A DNA stretch of 64,000 nucleotides from NCBI RefSeq assembly GCF_002160065.1, contig NZ_NFJW01000006.1:32001-96000 (forward strand). The letters are read 5' to 3'. This DNA is from Collinsella sp. An2 (lineage in GTDB: Bacteria; Actinomycetota; Coriobacteriia; Coriobacteriales; Coriobacteriaceae). Shown here in pieces: positions 1 through 9,038 of the stretch (its first letter is position 1; each line of letters opens with the position of its first letter). The notes beneath the pieces are model-generated. The model was given only the letters and a program-made list of their open reading frames with translations. It searched no databases and was not told where the DNA came from. Made by a program: the position numbers and the translations under genes.

Positions 1-278
1 AGCAGGCAGCGCAGACGCACGGGGGTGATGTTGTTCCAGACCTCGTATTTACGCGCCAGGCGGAAGATCTCTGCGATGCGCTTGCGACGGCCGGCAAAGC
101 TGAGCTGGTACTTCTCCGTCTCAGCCATGACCTCGGGCTCTTCGGGAAACTCGTCCACCGCCCGTTCACGATGGAGCATCGAGCGCGAGGGGATGAACGG
201 CTCATCCTCGGTAAAGCCGGGCTCCTCGGGAATGAGGGGCTCGCGATGTGTCTCAGGCTTGCCGGCATCGATAGGCAT
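1..278 (-). CDS. ABC1/UbiB-family atypical kinase, N-terminal fragment
   Basis: Only the first 92 codons are inside the window; the gene runs off the left edge. The reading frame starts MPIDAGKPETHREP and, after an acidic, proline-rich lead of about 60 residues, reads FAGRRKRIAEIFRLARKYEV followed by ITPVRLRCLL. This resembles the start of ABC1/AarF/UbiB kinases, where a KYG-like helix precedes the LGPTFIKLGQ motif that would lie just outside the window. The start lies 4 bp after the stop of the phasin-like gene, so the two are probably co-transcribed. Members of this family are ATP-dependent membrane-associated regulators of lipid or quinone metabolism; the substrate here cannot be told. Confidence 0.7.
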   Translation of the reverse strand, partial: MPIDAGKPETHREPLIPEEPGFTEDEPFIPSRSMLHRERAVDEFPEEPEVMAETEKYQLSFAGRRKRIAEIFRLARKYEVWNNITPVRLRCL

Positions 279-282
279 GTGC

Positions 283-738
283 TTAAGCGTCCTGTCCGTC
301 CGTGCTCGAGGCGTCCGCCGCGTCCGCATCGGGCTGCGCGGTTTCCTCGGAGTCCTCCTCGACCGATTCGACCTCGACGGTGACCGTCGCATCGTCAACC
401 GAATCGACGAGGTCGCGCACATGAGCCAGGAAGGCGGTGCGCTCCGCCATGGTAAGCGTGCGCACGCGGGCCAAGATCAGCTCGTCGAGCACGCGCTCGG
501 CAACAGTCGAACCCTGGGAGCTCAGACGCTCGGTCACATCGCTAAACGCCCCGCCGGCCCGCACAAACACGTCGGACATGGAGCGCGCGAAATCGGACGT
601 CGGCTTCTCGCTGCGAACCTGCTCGCCCTTGGCGTTGAAGTCATCCAGAACTTCCTTGCCCTTCTCGGCCGCAGTCGCAGCCATGCCGATGCCGATATTG
701 ACCATGTTGTTGACGAGGTCTTCGAAAGTCGTGGCCAT
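283..738 (-). CDS. Phasin-like coiled-coil protein
   Basis: A 151-aa soluble, mostly helical protein. Residues 1-110 (MATTFEDLVNNMVNIGIGMAATAAEKGKEV onward) look like the amphipathic helices of phasin/PhaF-type proteins; residues 112-151 are a very acidic, low-complexity tail rich in E, D, A and S. Start choice is firm: AAAGGAG lies 6 bases upstream of the ATG. It sits directly before a UbiB-type kinase gene with a 4-bp gap, and in this context such proteins are usually annotated as polyhydroxyalkanoate-granule or membrane-associated helpers. No polymer synthase is visible, so a granule role is not supported here; a partner role for the kinase is an inference. Confidence 0.6.
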   Translation of the reverse strand: MATTFEDLVNNMVNIGIGMAATAAEKGKEVLDDFNAKGEQVRSEKPTSDFARSMSDVFVRAGGAFSDVTERLSSQGSTVAERVLDELILARVRTLTMAERTAFLAHVRDLVDSVDDATVTVEVESVEEDSEETAQPDADAADASSTDGQDA

Positions 739-837
739 GGTGTCTCCTTTTTCTGCTGGAAGCCGGCGGTGCTGGGCCGGCCGGCGTTTCCCTCCTTGTA
801 CCCCATTGGCTCACAGCATAACGAGGCGTGCGGACAG

Positions 838-864
838 ACGGCGCGCCCCGCTGCGGGGCCGCCG
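838..864 (-). terminator. GC-rich hairpin after the dipeptidase gene
   Basis: Inverted repeat CGCCCCG-CTG-CGGGGC with flanking pairing lies between the dipeptidase stop and the phasin-like gene. It could form a strong stem but there is no following T run on the minus strand, so termination is only suggested. Confidence 0.4.
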
Positions 865-891
865 TGTGCCGACGGCCCCGAACAGAGCTCG

Positions 892-2439
892 CTATCGCTC
901 GTTGTCGGACATCGCGAAGCCGTTTTTCATGGCGCAGCTCGTGGTATAGAGCACGCTCGCCAGCAGCCCCTCGGTCTCTTTCTTGAGCGTCGCCGCCATG
1001 CGCTCGTTGGCCTTTGCCAGAGCGGCAGGGACCTCGGCGGCGGGCAGGTCGGCCACGGCCGCATCGGTCTCGCGCAGCATCTTGTGGCCGAGCGCCCCTA
1101 CCGTTTCCTGATACCGTTCGACCGCGGCGGAGTTCTCGTGGAAACGCGCGTCGGCAAGCGCCGCGATCACACGGTTCGCCCAATAGAAGCTCTCTGTGGT
1201 CACGCGCGCCGTCGTGTTGGACAGGTACTCGGGAGCCTCGTCGACGTTGCCATAGAAGGGCACGAGGGCATTGAACGGATTGGACCCGAAGGCCATCCAC
1301 TGCACGGCGCGCGAGGACTCGGGACGATACGGACGAATCTGCAGCACCGCGAGCTGGCCGTTGCGGTTGATGCCGATGGGGCGATACATGCCGCGCGTCG
1401 CGTCGGTGCCCGCCTTGCCATACGGGTCGTAAGGTGTTCCCTGGTAATGGGCCGAAAGGACATACTTGACATCCTCAATGGTGAGTTTGCGCTCGGGAAC
1501 GCGCGACCACGGAATGTTGTCGGACTCGGGACGCAGCGGCGCGGCTGGGCCGTCCCAGCGATCGCTCGGGTTGAGACAGCGCTGCATATACCAGGCGCGA
1601 GGCGTGTTGTATACGTGGTCCGAATCGCTGTGCGAGCCAAACGCGTCACGCGGATTGAAGACCGAACCTCCCTTGGCGGAGCGCTCCGCAGAGAATCCGA
1701 CCCGTGCGCTGGAAAGCGTCAAGTCCAGGTGGTTCTCGGCCATCCAGGAGCGCAGGTCGGGGCTCGCCATGTGCTCTCGCGCCTCACCCTCGGCGTCTGC
1801 AAGGTCAAAGGAGTCGATGCCCAGCTGGTTGGGCATGGTCACATAGGCGTCGTCGGGCACGCGCTTGGCGATCCAATGGTGACCGCCCACGGTCTCGAGC
1901 CACCAGATCTCGTCCACATCGGAAAACGCGATGCCGTTCATCTCGTAGGTGCCGTAGCGCTCGAGCAAGGCGCCCAGGCGGCGCACGCCGTCACGAGCGC
2001 TTGTCATATAGGGCAGCACGAGGGTGACCATGTCCTCCTCGCCGATGCCGCCGGGCACCTCGGGGACATAGCCGTCCTCGCCTTCGGTGCCCCTGGCGGG
2101 CGTGTAGACCACAAGCGGGTCCGCGCCCAGCACGCGCTCGTTCGAGGTGATGGTCTCGGTCGCGGTCATCGCCACGTTGCGCTCGTTGAAGCCCGCGGCC
2201 GCCCACACGCCGTGACCCGGCAGAGCGTCCGGAACGGAGGTGTAACGCATGGGCTCCTCGGGAAGCTCGATCGTAAGATGCGACTCGACGCTCGTATAGA
2301 CGCGCGGCTGCTCCTCGCGGCTCACGACGTGCATACGCTTGGGCTCGAACTGCCCGTTGGGCGAGTCCTCGTTGCGGGCGATGATGGTCGACCCATCATA
2401 GCTGGCGTTCTTGCCGATCAAGATGGTGGTACATGCCAT
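892..2439 (-). CDS. pepD: C69-family dipeptidase (PepD type)
   Basis: A 515-aa cysteine dipeptidase of the Ntn-hydrolase fold. The mature enzyme would expose Cys3 as nucleophile: the protein begins MACTTILIGKNASYDGSTII followed by ARNEDS, the family signature. Other typical stretches include the WAAAGFNERNVAMTATET region and the DEIWWLETVGGHHW block, which forms the substrate pocket. The ATG at 2439 is preceded by AGGAGG at optimal spacing; the frame remains open upstream but has no other good start. Length matches the 460-520 aa usual for the family. Monocistronic; likely cytoplasmic or secreted peptide scavenging. The symbol is given by family resemblance. Confidence 0.9.
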   Translation of the reverse strand: MACTTILIGKNASYDGSTIIARNEDSPNGQFEPKRMHVVSREEQPRVYTSVESHLTIELPEEPMRYTSVPDALPGHGVWAAAGFNERNVAMTATETITSNERVLGADPLVVYTPARGTEGEDGYVPEVPGGIGEEDMVTLVLPYMTSARDGVRRLGALLERYGTYEMNGIAFSDVDEIWWLETVGGHHWIAKRVPDDAYVTMPNQLGIDSFDLADAEGEAREHMASPDLRSWMAENHLDLTLSSARVGFSAERSAKGGSVFNPRDAFGSHSDSDHVYNTPRAWYMQRCLNPSDRWDGPAAPLRPESDNIPWSRVPERKLTIEDVKYVLSAHYQGTPYDPYGKAGTDATRGMYRPIGINRNGQLAVLQIRPYRPESSRAVQWMAFGSNPFNALVPFYGNVDEAPEYLSNTTARVTTESFYWANRVIAALADARFHENSAAVERYQETVGALGHKMLRETDAAVADLPAAEVPAALAKANERMAATLKKETEGLLASVLYTTSCAMKNGFAMSDNER

Positions 2440-2682
2440 GGGGTTCCTCCTGAGATCGAAGTCATACCTTCCACAGGGTAGCACGCAGACACCCCCGACA
2501 CGCGAAGAGAGGTACCTTGCAGACGTGGTCGGGCTGCGCGGAAACGCTCTGTCGTCGGCGGATTGCAATCTGTCAAATTCATGCATGAGGCGGCGCGTCC
2601 CGGGGTATGATGCCCAATCAGTGTGCCGCGACCGCGACACACCGCATGAGCCCCGCGCGGGGCCTACGAAGAAAGGGTTAGC

Positions 2683-2913
2683 ATGGCTACCGGTACGCTT
2701 AAGAAATCGTTCTTCCGTGAGAAGGGGTATGGCTTCATCGAGCCGGACGAGGCTCCGGAAAACGCTCCTCATTCCGACGTCTTCGTGCATTTCAGCGCCA
2801 TTCAGATGGATGGCTACAAGTCTCTCGACGAGGGCGATCGCGTTGAGTATGAGGTCGGTCCGGGCAAGAAGCCGGGCGAGACACAGGCCCTCAACGTGAG
2901 GAAGATCGGCTAA
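2683..2913 (+). CDS. Cold-shock domain RNA-binding protein
   Basis: A 76-aa single cold-shock domain (OB fold) protein. RNP1 is KGYGFIEP at residues 14-21 and RNP2 is DVFVHFSAI near residue 33, carrying the aromatic residues that stack on single-stranded RNA. GAAAGG lies upstream of the ATG. It reads divergently from the dipeptidase gene and is followed by an intrinsic terminator, so it is a single-gene unit. It acts as an RNA chaperone or antiterminator in the cytoplasm. It has a slightly longer loop than CspA (EAPENAPHS, residues 24-32). Confidence 0.93.
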   Translation: MATGTLKKSFFREKGYGFIEPDEAPENAPHSDVFVHFSAIQMDGYKSLDEGDRVEYEVGPGKKPGETQALNVRKIG

Positions 2914-2927
2914 GCCGCTGCAGCGCT

Positions 2928-2995
2928 AAACGGGACGTCCCCTCAAGCTTCTGAGCTCAGATCAAAAGCTGGCGTGGGACGCCCCGTTTTGTTTT
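2928..2995 (+). terminator. Intrinsic terminator of the cold-shock gene
   Basis: Arms AAACGGGACGTCCC and GGGACGCCCCGTTT (one mismatch) are separated by about 37 bases and followed by TTGTTTTC. The stem is long and ends in a T-rich run, as expected for Rho-independent termination. The rest of the gap to 3276 holds no gene I can support. Confidence 0.75.
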
Positions 2996-3276
2996 CTTTC
3001 CCGCATAGCCGCTCGATACAATACTCAAGTTGGCTGAAGTCATGTCCGTGCGTTCTCTCGAGCTAATTCTCCGGACATCTCCTCAATACATCAGCTCAAG
3101 CCGTCCATAAGCAACTCCCGCGCCAACGATGACGCAGCATGCTCGCAAAACACTGACGATGGTGCTATGAGCAAAAATGGGCATAATTATCACTGATCTT
3201 TCTCAACGGGACCGCATGCGCTCCTTCAAAGGCATTGTAACCGCATGTAACAACGCATCCATATGGAGGTGTTGGT

Positions 3277-3531
3277 ATGCCAGCAATTTCGATGTTCTAT
3301 GGCATCATCATCTACATGTACTACCAAGATCACGTACCGCCTCATTTTCATGCGCGCTATCAAGACGAAGAAGCGTGCTTCACCTTTGACGGAGAGCTTC
3401 TACAAGAAGAGTTTCCGACCAAGCAGAAGAAACTCGTAGCAGCATGGGCCGTACTCAACACTGACGAGCTCAACGCAAACTGGGAACTGGCTCGCAACAA
3501 ACAGGAGCTTTTCAGAATCCGCCCGCTGTAG
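3277..3531 (+). CDS. DUF4160 family protein
   Basis: An 84-aa protein with the DUF4160 pattern: MFYGIIIYMYYQDHVPPHFHARY near the N-terminus, where the PPHFHA motif is diagnostic, followed by a short beta region and a helix ending LARNKQELFRIRPL. GGAGG lies 7 bases before the ATG. It is followed after 8 bp by a DUF2442 gene, a pairing seen in many genomes and often suspected to be a small two-gene module of toxin-antitoxin type. Function is unproven. Base composition (AT-richer than neighbours) hints at recent transfer. Confidence 0.85.
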   Translation: MPAISMFYGIIIYMYYQDHVPPHFHARYQDEEACFTFDGELLQEEFPTKQKKLVAAWAVLNTDELNANWELARNKQELFRIRPL

Positions 3532-3539
3532 GAGTCGCC

Positions 3540-3776
3540 ATGAAGTATCACGTCACGCTTGCCAAAGCTATTGACAACTCAACCCTCTACCTGGAATTCC
3601 AGGACGGACGCCACGGAACATACGATATGGCGCCGCTCATTGGGAAAGGCGTGTTTGCCAAACTCTCCAGCCCTTCGGAGTTCGCTTCCGTTTGCTCGGA
3701 TGGCTTCACGGCGGTCTGGCCGTGCGGTGTGGACATAGCGCCGGAAGAGCTCTATGAGAACTGCGTTGTATGCTGA
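3540..3776 (+). CDS. DUF2442 family protein
   Basis: A 78-aa protein matching DUF2442: an N-terminal beta strand ending LYLEFQDGRHGTYDMAPLIGKGVFAKL, then SVCSDGFTAVWPCGVDIAPEELYEN, the usual WP-x-G-x-D-IAPE-ELY motif. It begins 8 bp after the stop of the DUF4160 gene and surely shares its transcript. The partner pairing is common; the biochemical role is unknown. Two closing cysteines (ENCVVC) are a minor oddity. Confidence 0.85.
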   Translation: MKYHVTLAKAIDNSTLYLEFQDGRHGTYDMAPLIGKGVFAKLSSPSEFASVCSDGFTAVWPCGVDIAPEELYENCVVC

Positions 3777-3797
3777 GCACTCGTCACAATATGCCTT

Positions 3798-3838
3798 GAG
3801 GCCTGCCCCGCTCGTGCGAGACAGGCCTCTTCTCTTTT
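3798..3838 (+). terminator. Intrinsic terminator after the DUF4160/DUF2442 pair
   Basis: GAGGCCTG and CAGGCCTC arms, with further CTCG/CGAG pairing in the loop, are followed by TTCTCTTTTG. It separates the pair from the convergent ruvB gene. Confidence 0.75.
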
Positions 3839-3861
3839 GTAATACTGCCGCGTAAGCACAT

Positions 3862-4950
3862 TTACAGATTCGCAGGGGGTTCCATGCCCAGATGGTCGTA
3901 GGCGGCAAGCGTTGCCATGCGACCGTTTTTGGTGCGCACCATGAGGCCGCGCTGCAGCAGATAGGGCTCGTAGACGTCCTCCAACGTGGCCGGGTCCTCT
4001 CCCACCGCGCTCGCCAGGGTGCTCAGACCCACCGCCCTTCCGCGGAACGTGCGCGCCAGCGTCTCGAGGATGCGGATGTCCATCCAGTCCAACCCCAGCT
4101 CGTCGATCTCGAAGAATTCAAGTGCCTCGCGGGTGATCGGAAGGTCGATGTCTCCCCCGCCGCGCACCTGCGCGTAGTCGCGAACGCGCTTGAGCAGACG
4201 GTTTGCCAGGCGCGGCGTGCCGCGTGAGCGCGAGGCGATCTCTTCGGCGGACTCCTGATCGATACGCACGTTGAGAATCGTCGCCGAGCGGGTCACGATC
4301 TGGGCCAGGTCGCGCACCGAATAATAGTCCAAGCGAAACGAGATGCCGAAGCGGTCACGCAGGGGACCTGTAAGCATGCCAGAGCGCGTCGTCGCGCCCA
4401 CCAGTGTGAAATGGGGAATTTCCAAGCGAATGGAGCGCGCCGCCGGCCCCTTGCCAATCACGATGTCGAGCGCGAAGTCTTCCATCGCGGGATAGAGCAC
4501 CTCCTCAACCGAATGGTTGAGACGGTGAATCTCATCGATGAAGAGCACGTCTCCGGGCTGGAGATTGGTGAGAATCGCGGCGAGGTCGCCCGTCCGCGCG
4601 ATTGCCGGGCCCGACGTAGTCTTGATCTGCGAGCCAAGCTCGTTGGCGACCACGGTGGCCAACGTCGTCTTGCCCAGGCCCGGCGGGCCCGAGAAGATCA
4701 CGTGGTCCAGGCACTCCCCGCGGCTCTGCGCCGCTTCGATGAGGATGCGCAGGCTTTCTTTGATATGGTCCTGTCCGCAGTAGTCGTCCAGGCGCTGCGG
4801 GCGTAGCGATCGCTCGACATCCAGGTCGTCGCTCGTCAGGCTGCCCGTGACAAACCGATCGCCATGCGCCCCGCCGTGGGAAACGGCAGAGCCGGAGCTT
4901 GTCGGAACGTCCTCCCACAGGTCTCGCGAGTCATCGGCTTCCCACATCAT
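3862..4950 (-). CDS. ruvB: Holliday junction branch-migration helicase RuvB
   Basis: A 362-aa AAA+ motor that, as a hexamer with RuvA, drives Holliday junction migration. Walker A is GPPGLGKTT, Walker B is DEIHRL, sensor 1 is [18 protein letters not shown], and a C-terminal winged helix holds [29 protein letters not shown]. The N-terminal 40 residues are a variable acidic lead before the [11 protein letters not shown] start of the conserved core. Its ATG overlaps the ruvA stop (ATGA), showing translational coupling in the order ruvC-ruvA-ruvB. Confidence 0.98.
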   Translation of the reverse strand: MMWEADDSRDLWEDVPTSSGSAVSHGGAHGDRFVTGSLTSDDLDVERSLRPQRLDDYCGQDHIKESLRILIEAAQSRGECLDHVIFSGPPGLGKTTLATVVANELGSQIKTTSGPAIARTGDLAAILTNLQPGDVLFIDEIHRLNHSVEEVLYPAMEDFALDIVIGKGPAARSIRLEIPHFTLVGATTRSGMLTGPLRDRFGISFRLDYYSVRDLAQIVTRSATILNVRIDQESAEEIASRSRGTPRLANRLLKRVRDYAQVRGGGDIDLPITREALEFFEIDELGLDWMDIRILETLARTFRGRAVGLSTLASAVGEDPATLEDVYEPYLLQRGLMVRTKNGRMATLAAYDHLGMEPPANL

Positions 4951-5564
4951 GCTCCCATTCCCAGTCGCTTGAGCGCGGCGGCGAGGATATCCTCGACCCG
5001 CATGTCACGGCCATCATACCCCTCGAGAGCAAGGTCTGTCTCCTGCGGGCTGAAGCCCATGGAGAGCAGCGCCTCGCGCGCATCGCCGAGCGCGTCCGAG
5101 GAGGCGGCCCCGATGGGAAGCTGCCCGGCGGCCGGAACGGCCTCCCCGGCCAGGCCGCGGTCTTTTGCAAAGGTGCCCTTGAGCTCCAAGATCAAGCGCT
5201 GTGCCGTCTTCTTGCCCACGCCGGGAACCGTCGCCATGGCCTTGGCGTCCTCCGAGAGCACGACGGTGTAGAGCTGTCCCACCGTGAACTTAGAGAGAAC
5301 CGACAGCGCCAGGCGTGGCCCGACGCTCGAAACGGAGACGAGCCGGTCGAACACGGTGCGCTCTGCCGCGGTCGAGAACCCAAAGAGCGACACGACGTCG
5401 TTCGAGATGCGCATCCGCGTATAGAGACGGACCTCTTCACCGGGTGTGGGCAGCGCGGCGGCCGTCGTACCCGAAATGCCCACCTCGTAGCCAACACCCC
5501 CTACGTCCAGCACAGCGGTGGACATGGTGGCTTCCAGCAGCGTTCCACGCAGTTGAGCGATCAT
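4947..5564 (-). CDS. ruvA: Holliday junction DNA-binding protein RuvA
   Basis: A 205-aa protein with the three RuvA domains: an OB fold ([30 protein letters not shown]), central helix-hairpin-helix motifs ([14 protein letters not shown] and [17 protein letters not shown]), and a C-terminal UBA-like domain ([20 protein letters not shown]) that contacts RuvB. Its start overlaps the ruvC stop by 4 bp and its stop overlaps the ruvB start by 4 bp. It binds junctions as a tetramer and recruits RuvB. Confidence 0.98.
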   Translation of the reverse strand: MIAQLRGTLLEATMSTAVLDVGGVGYEVGISGTTAAALPTPGEEVRLYTRMRISNDVVSLFGFSTAAERTVFDRLVSVSSVGPRLALSVLSKFTVGQLYTVVLSEDAKAMATVPGVGKKTAQRLILELKGTFAKDRGLAGEAVPAAGQLPIGAASSDALGDAREALLSMGFSPQETDLALEGYDGRDMRVEDILAAALKRLGMGA

Positions 5565-6109
5565 GAGTACGGATTCCCTTTCTCTTGCACGAACCGGCCG
5601 TTCGTGAGCTCCGCCGTGGAGCAGCGGTGGGCATGGCAGATGGCGCAGGCAAGGGCGTCGGCCGCATGGTCAGGACGAGGATCGTGGTCCAGGTGCAGCA
5701 GGTTGCGCACCATATATATAACCTGTCGCTTGTCGGCGGCGCCGGTGCCTACGACGTCCTGCTTAATCTGCATGGGCGTATACTCGCCCACCTCGAGCCC
5801 CGCAAGCGAACAGGCCACGAGCGCCGCCCCGCGCGCATGCGCCGTCGGAATGGCCGAGCGCGTGTTGGCACCAAAAAAGATGCTCTCGATGGCCGCGACG
5901 TCTGGATGATAGCGCCGCGCGACCGCGGCGAGCTCATCGACAATGTGCCTGAGACGCGGCGCGAGCTCTTGATCGGTGGTGGTGTGGATGCACCCGTAGG
6001 CACGGCAGCGGCATTCGCCCCGGCGCTCCTCGACGATGCCCCAGCCGGTGTTAGCCAGGCCGGGATCGAGACCCAGAATGACCACGGGCACCTCCTTCTC
6101 GCATGCCAT
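5561..6109 (-). CDS. ruvC: Holliday junction resolvase RuvC
   Basis: A 182-aa RNase H-fold endonuclease that cuts Holliday junctions symmetrically. The acidic active site is visible: Asp15 in ILGLDPGLANTGWG, Glu in AAIESIFFGAN, and the two aspartates of DHAADALACAI. The frame gives MACEKEVPVVILG; a GTG at codon 7 is another possible start, placing the catalytic aspartate at the usual residue 7-9, and GGAG-like bases lie before it. First gene of the ruvCAB operon. Confidence 0.97.
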   Translation of the reverse strand: MACEKEVPVVILGLDPGLANTGWGIVEERRGECRCRAYGCIHTTTDQELAPRLRHIVDELAAVARRYHPDVAAIESIFFGANTRSAIPTAHARGAALVACSLAGLEVGEYTPMQIKQDVVGTGAADKRQVIYMVRNLLHLDHDPRPDHAADALACAICHAHRCSTAELTNGRFVQEKGNPYS

Positions 6110-6172
6110 GCGCGGTGCAGCCGCACATCTTCGAACATCTGTTCTACTATAGCATGACCGATGTGCGCGCGC

Positions 6173-8185
6173 CTAGTTCTGCGAGAAAAACGGGAAATTC
6201 CGGTCAGGATGCGGCACCTCGAAACCGCCCGCAGCCGAGGGACGCCCATCGGACGGCCCTTCTTGGCCCGCATGTTCGATTATGCGGTTGATGGCCTCTT
6301 GCACCTGTCCTTCAAATCGCTGAAGGTTCTCGCGAATCTTTCGCTGCCCCTCCTCGGATTGCAGGTGCTCGAGCTGCTCGGGCGTGATGCCCAGCATGTC
6401 CCCGATGAGCCCCATGACCTCGCCGCGCACGCGCTCTCCGTATTCGTCACCCTTTTTAGAGATGCGGCCGAGCTCCTCCCTCGCAAGCGCATCGACCCCG
6501 CGCGGCTCCTCGCCGTGACGTCCCAGGTCGGACCAGGCAAGCGATGAGGGCCACAGACGCTCGGAAAACGAGCGACCCGACACGATCGGCGCCATCGGCA
6601 GCATGCGGCGGGCATACTCCCCCTGCCGCACCAACACCAGCAGCAGCGACACGGCTTCGCGGTCGGTCTCCACCAACGGTAGGTCCTCAAAGGGCAGGTT
6701 GCGGTCGACATGGGCCTCAAGGATGCCATCGACCTGGCTGGGCTCGAGCGGCGTGAGGACGCGTGCGATGTGGTCCGCCCACTCGGTCTCGTCCCAACCA
6801 CCCCTCATGGCGCGCGCAAAGGCCTCCGAGAGCGCATGCTCGACGGCGTTCAGCGTGACGAGCCGAGCCGGAACCGCAGCGCCCGAACGGTTGCGCACGC
6901 GCGCCAGGAACTCCAGATTCGACAAATACACGTCGCCGAACGGCGCCATGACGCCACGGTATGCGGACGCGAGGGCGGGCGCCGAGATGGCGGCATCCGT
7001 CTTGGTGATCGACGAGACTGGCAGAGCATGCTCCTGGCGCGCGAGGTCCTCCAGCAGGATGCCCTCGGCCTGCTCGCGCAGCAACGGCTCCTCCCGACGC
7101 GTCAGGGTGCGGTCGGCAAGCGCGGCGGTGTCCGGCGCCTCGTGCTCGACAAGGCGGATATGCAGATTTGTGGCAAGTGCCCGCACCTGCTCCACACGCT
7201 CCCGCTCCTCGGCCTCCTGTGCCGGCGTGAAGACTTCCGAGCGCTCGACGAGCAGCCCCACCACGTTGCGGGGGCCGAGCGCATCGACGCACAGCGCCGC
7301 GGCAAGCGACGAAGACAAATCCCCTGCGAGCACCAGCGCGGCGCGATGGCAACCGCGGGCAGCAGCGGTGTCACGAACGGCGAGCACGAGCGCCTCCCAG
7401 AGCCACTCCTCGCGACGGTACTGCGGCAGCTCGTGCGTCTCGATGCACGGCAGCTGCATCCCACGGCGCACCTCCTGCACCAGCAGCGCTTCCTCAAAGC
7501 AAGGCGCTGCGGCCACGACGCGACCTGCCTCGTCCATCACAAACGAGCCGCCGGTATACACCGCCTCGTCGAACGCGCCGACCGGGGCCATGCAGGCCAG
7601 CCAGACCCCCGCATCGGCCACCTTGCGACGAAAATGCCCGTCGGCAACCGAAGCGACGGCGCTCGACGACTCGTCGTGCACGTCGAAGGCATTCGCCTGG
7701 AAATAGACGACGATGTCGCAGCCGCGCGGCAAGAGCTCGAGGTCCCGGCGGGCGTCAAAGGTCACCGCGATGCGCGTGCCCGCGACGTCGAAGACCGGCG
7801 GCGCCCACAGGTCGTCGGAGTTCTGCTCGCGTCGATAGGCAAGCATGGTGCGGGCGGGAACTGCATGTCCCCTATCCAAAACGAAGACCTCGAACAGCGG
7901 TGCCCCTCCGTACGAGACCATGGCCGGCACGAGCGCCACCACGCCCAGATCTTCCAGACGGGTCGCCAGGCGCTCCAGGCTGCACACGAGCTCGTGCTCG
8001 TAGTTGGTGGCGTCGATGAGCCCGCCGGGCATGATGCCGCCAAGCAGCGGGGCGGGGACGCAGAGCAGGTCTGCCCCCTGCTGCTTCGCGAGAACAGCCT
8101 GACTCTCGACCCGGGCGCAGATACCCTCGATATCGCCAAGGCGCATGTCAATCTGCGCGAGCGCGATGTTCACCGACGCCACCAT
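6173..8185 (-). CDS. NAD+ synthase (nitrilase-fused) homologue with eroded active sites
   Basis: A 670-aa two-domain protein laid out like glutamine-dependent NadE: a nitrilase-like glutaminase domain (residues 1-240), an ATP-pyrophosphatase synthetase domain (265-560) and an extra helical tail (560-670). The frame of the fold is clear (TGGSFVMDEAGRVVAAAP; NVVGLL; APFGDVYLSNLEFLAR). Yet the catalytic residues are gone. The glutaminase Glu is Ala45, the Lys is Arg112, and the Cys position lies in AVTFDAR (about 140-146) with no Cys. The synthetase SGGxDS loop reads AGDLSS (287-292). It may be a non-catalytic relative or have a new role. It precedes ruvC by 63 bp on the same strand. Confidence 0.75.
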   Translation of the reverse strand: MVASVNIALAQIDMRLGDIEGICARVESQAVLAKQQGADLLCVPAPLLGGIMPGGLIDATNYEHELVCSLERLATRLEDLGVVALVPAMVSYGGAPLFEVFVLDRGHAVPARTMLAYRREQNSDDLWAPPVFDVAGTRIAVTFDARRDLELLPRGCDIVVYFQANAFDVHDESSSAVASVADGHFRRKVADAGVWLACMAPVGAFDEAVYTGGSFVMDEAGRVVAAAPCFEEALLVQEVRRGMQLPCIETHELPQYRREEWLWEALVLAVRDTAAARGCHRAALVLAGDLSSSLAAALCVDALGPRNVVGLLVERSEVFTPAQEAEERERVEQVRALATNLHIRLVEHEAPDTAALADRTLTRREEPLLREQAEGILLEDLARQEHALPVSSITKTDAAISAPALASAYRGVMAPFGDVYLSNLEFLARVRNRSGAAVPARLVTLNAVEHALSEAFARAMRGGWDETEWADHIARVLTPLEPSQVDGILEAHVDRNLPFEDLPLVETDREAVSLLLVLVRQGEYARRMLPMAPIVSGRSFSERLWPSSLAWSDLGRHGEEPRGVDALAREELGRISKKGDEYGERVRGEVMGLIGDMLGITPEQLEHLQSEEGQRKIRENLQRFEGQVQEAINRIIEHAGQEGPSDGRPSAAGGFEVPHPDRNFPFFSQN

Positions 8186-8346
8186 CCTTTCGAACGCGAA
8201 AAGGGGTCGCCCGAAGGCGACCCCTCGTTATAGCAACCTTACTCCAACCGGGGGCGCGACGGTACGCCGAGACGCGGTTTGGTCGGGCTGACCTTCCGGC
8301 GGACCTCAGCGCTCCGTCAAGCGGTCTGCTGCAGGCTGCATGGCCT

Positions 8347-8709
8347 TTAGAACGACTTCTTCCACAGGCCGTGCAGGTTGCAATAGGCGTACACGGTACC
8401 CGTCTTCATGCCGCCGGCGAAGAAGGTGGCAGGGGTCTGGCCCGGTTTGAGCTCGTGGACCTCCAGACGGCCGTCCGCCTCGAGCGCGATCCACTCGATA
8501 TAGTGCTCGTCGAGCATGGGATGCTCGACCTCGCCCACCGTCACGTGCACCACGTGGCCGTCGCGCTGCAGGTCGACAACAGGCACGTGCTTTTCCTGAG
8601 CGGCGTCGACCGAGTTCGCCTCGATAGCCTCGAAGCCCTGCGGGGCGGGCGCGTCGGCCTTCAACGCCGCGAATAGATTGCCCTGAGAGTCCTTGTAAAA
8701 CGTTGCCAT
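8347..8709 (-). CDS. Superoxide reductase (neelaredoxin/desulfoferrodoxin family)
   Basis: A 120-aa non-heme iron protein that reduces superoxide to peroxide without making oxygen, typical of anaerobes. The four His and one Cys that bind the Fe centre are visible: EKHVPV, VEHPML, DEHYIEWI and CNLHGLW near the C-terminus. It also has an N-terminal 35-residue segment (MATFYKDSQGNLFAALK) but lacks the CxxC...CC desulforedoxin centre, so it is a one-iron enzyme. AAGGG precedes the ATG. It stands alone, divergent from the decarboxylase operon. Confidence 0.93.
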   Translation of the reverse strand: MATFYKDSQGNLFAALKADAPAPQGFEAIEANSVDAAQEKHVPVVDLQRDGHVVHVTVGEVEHPMLDEHYIEWIALEADGRLEVHELKPGQTPATFFAGGMKTGTVYAYCNLHGLWKKSF

Positions 8710-9038
8710 GATCGATATCCCTTCAAGATATAAACGGTCTGTCTACAATCCCTTCCAGTATTCCCCTCATGCATGTCAGCTAATCTCGCGCGGGTCAGAC
8801 CACACCCCCTCCACCCACGGCACGCGCCCGCGCCCGCCGGCGTCGCGCCATGAAACAGATGCCACCTGCCCGTACATAGCAGCGACGACAACCGCCTACC
8901 GTCCACCGCTTTTTGACATCCATCCCTTCGCATGTCCTCAAATTCTCTATACAATCATCACTATTGGACTTCGCGCCCCTGCGGCGCCGCCCCCAAGAAG
9001 CCGGGCGACGCCTCCAGGCGCGCGGGAGAGGACGGTCT
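8710..9038. other. Divergent intergenic region before the decarboxylase operon
   Basis: I see no gene here. A TTGACA box at 8913-8918 and a TATACA box at 8948-8953 point toward the decarboxylase operon, but the 29-base gap is too long for one ordinary promoter, so they may belong to separate weak promoters. Confidence 0.35.

Noticed and set aside
25-2481. Long plus-strand open frame opposite the dipeptidase and phasin-like genes
   Set aside because: It spans three well-supported minus-strand genes and shows no family motif; high GC makes long antisense frames common.
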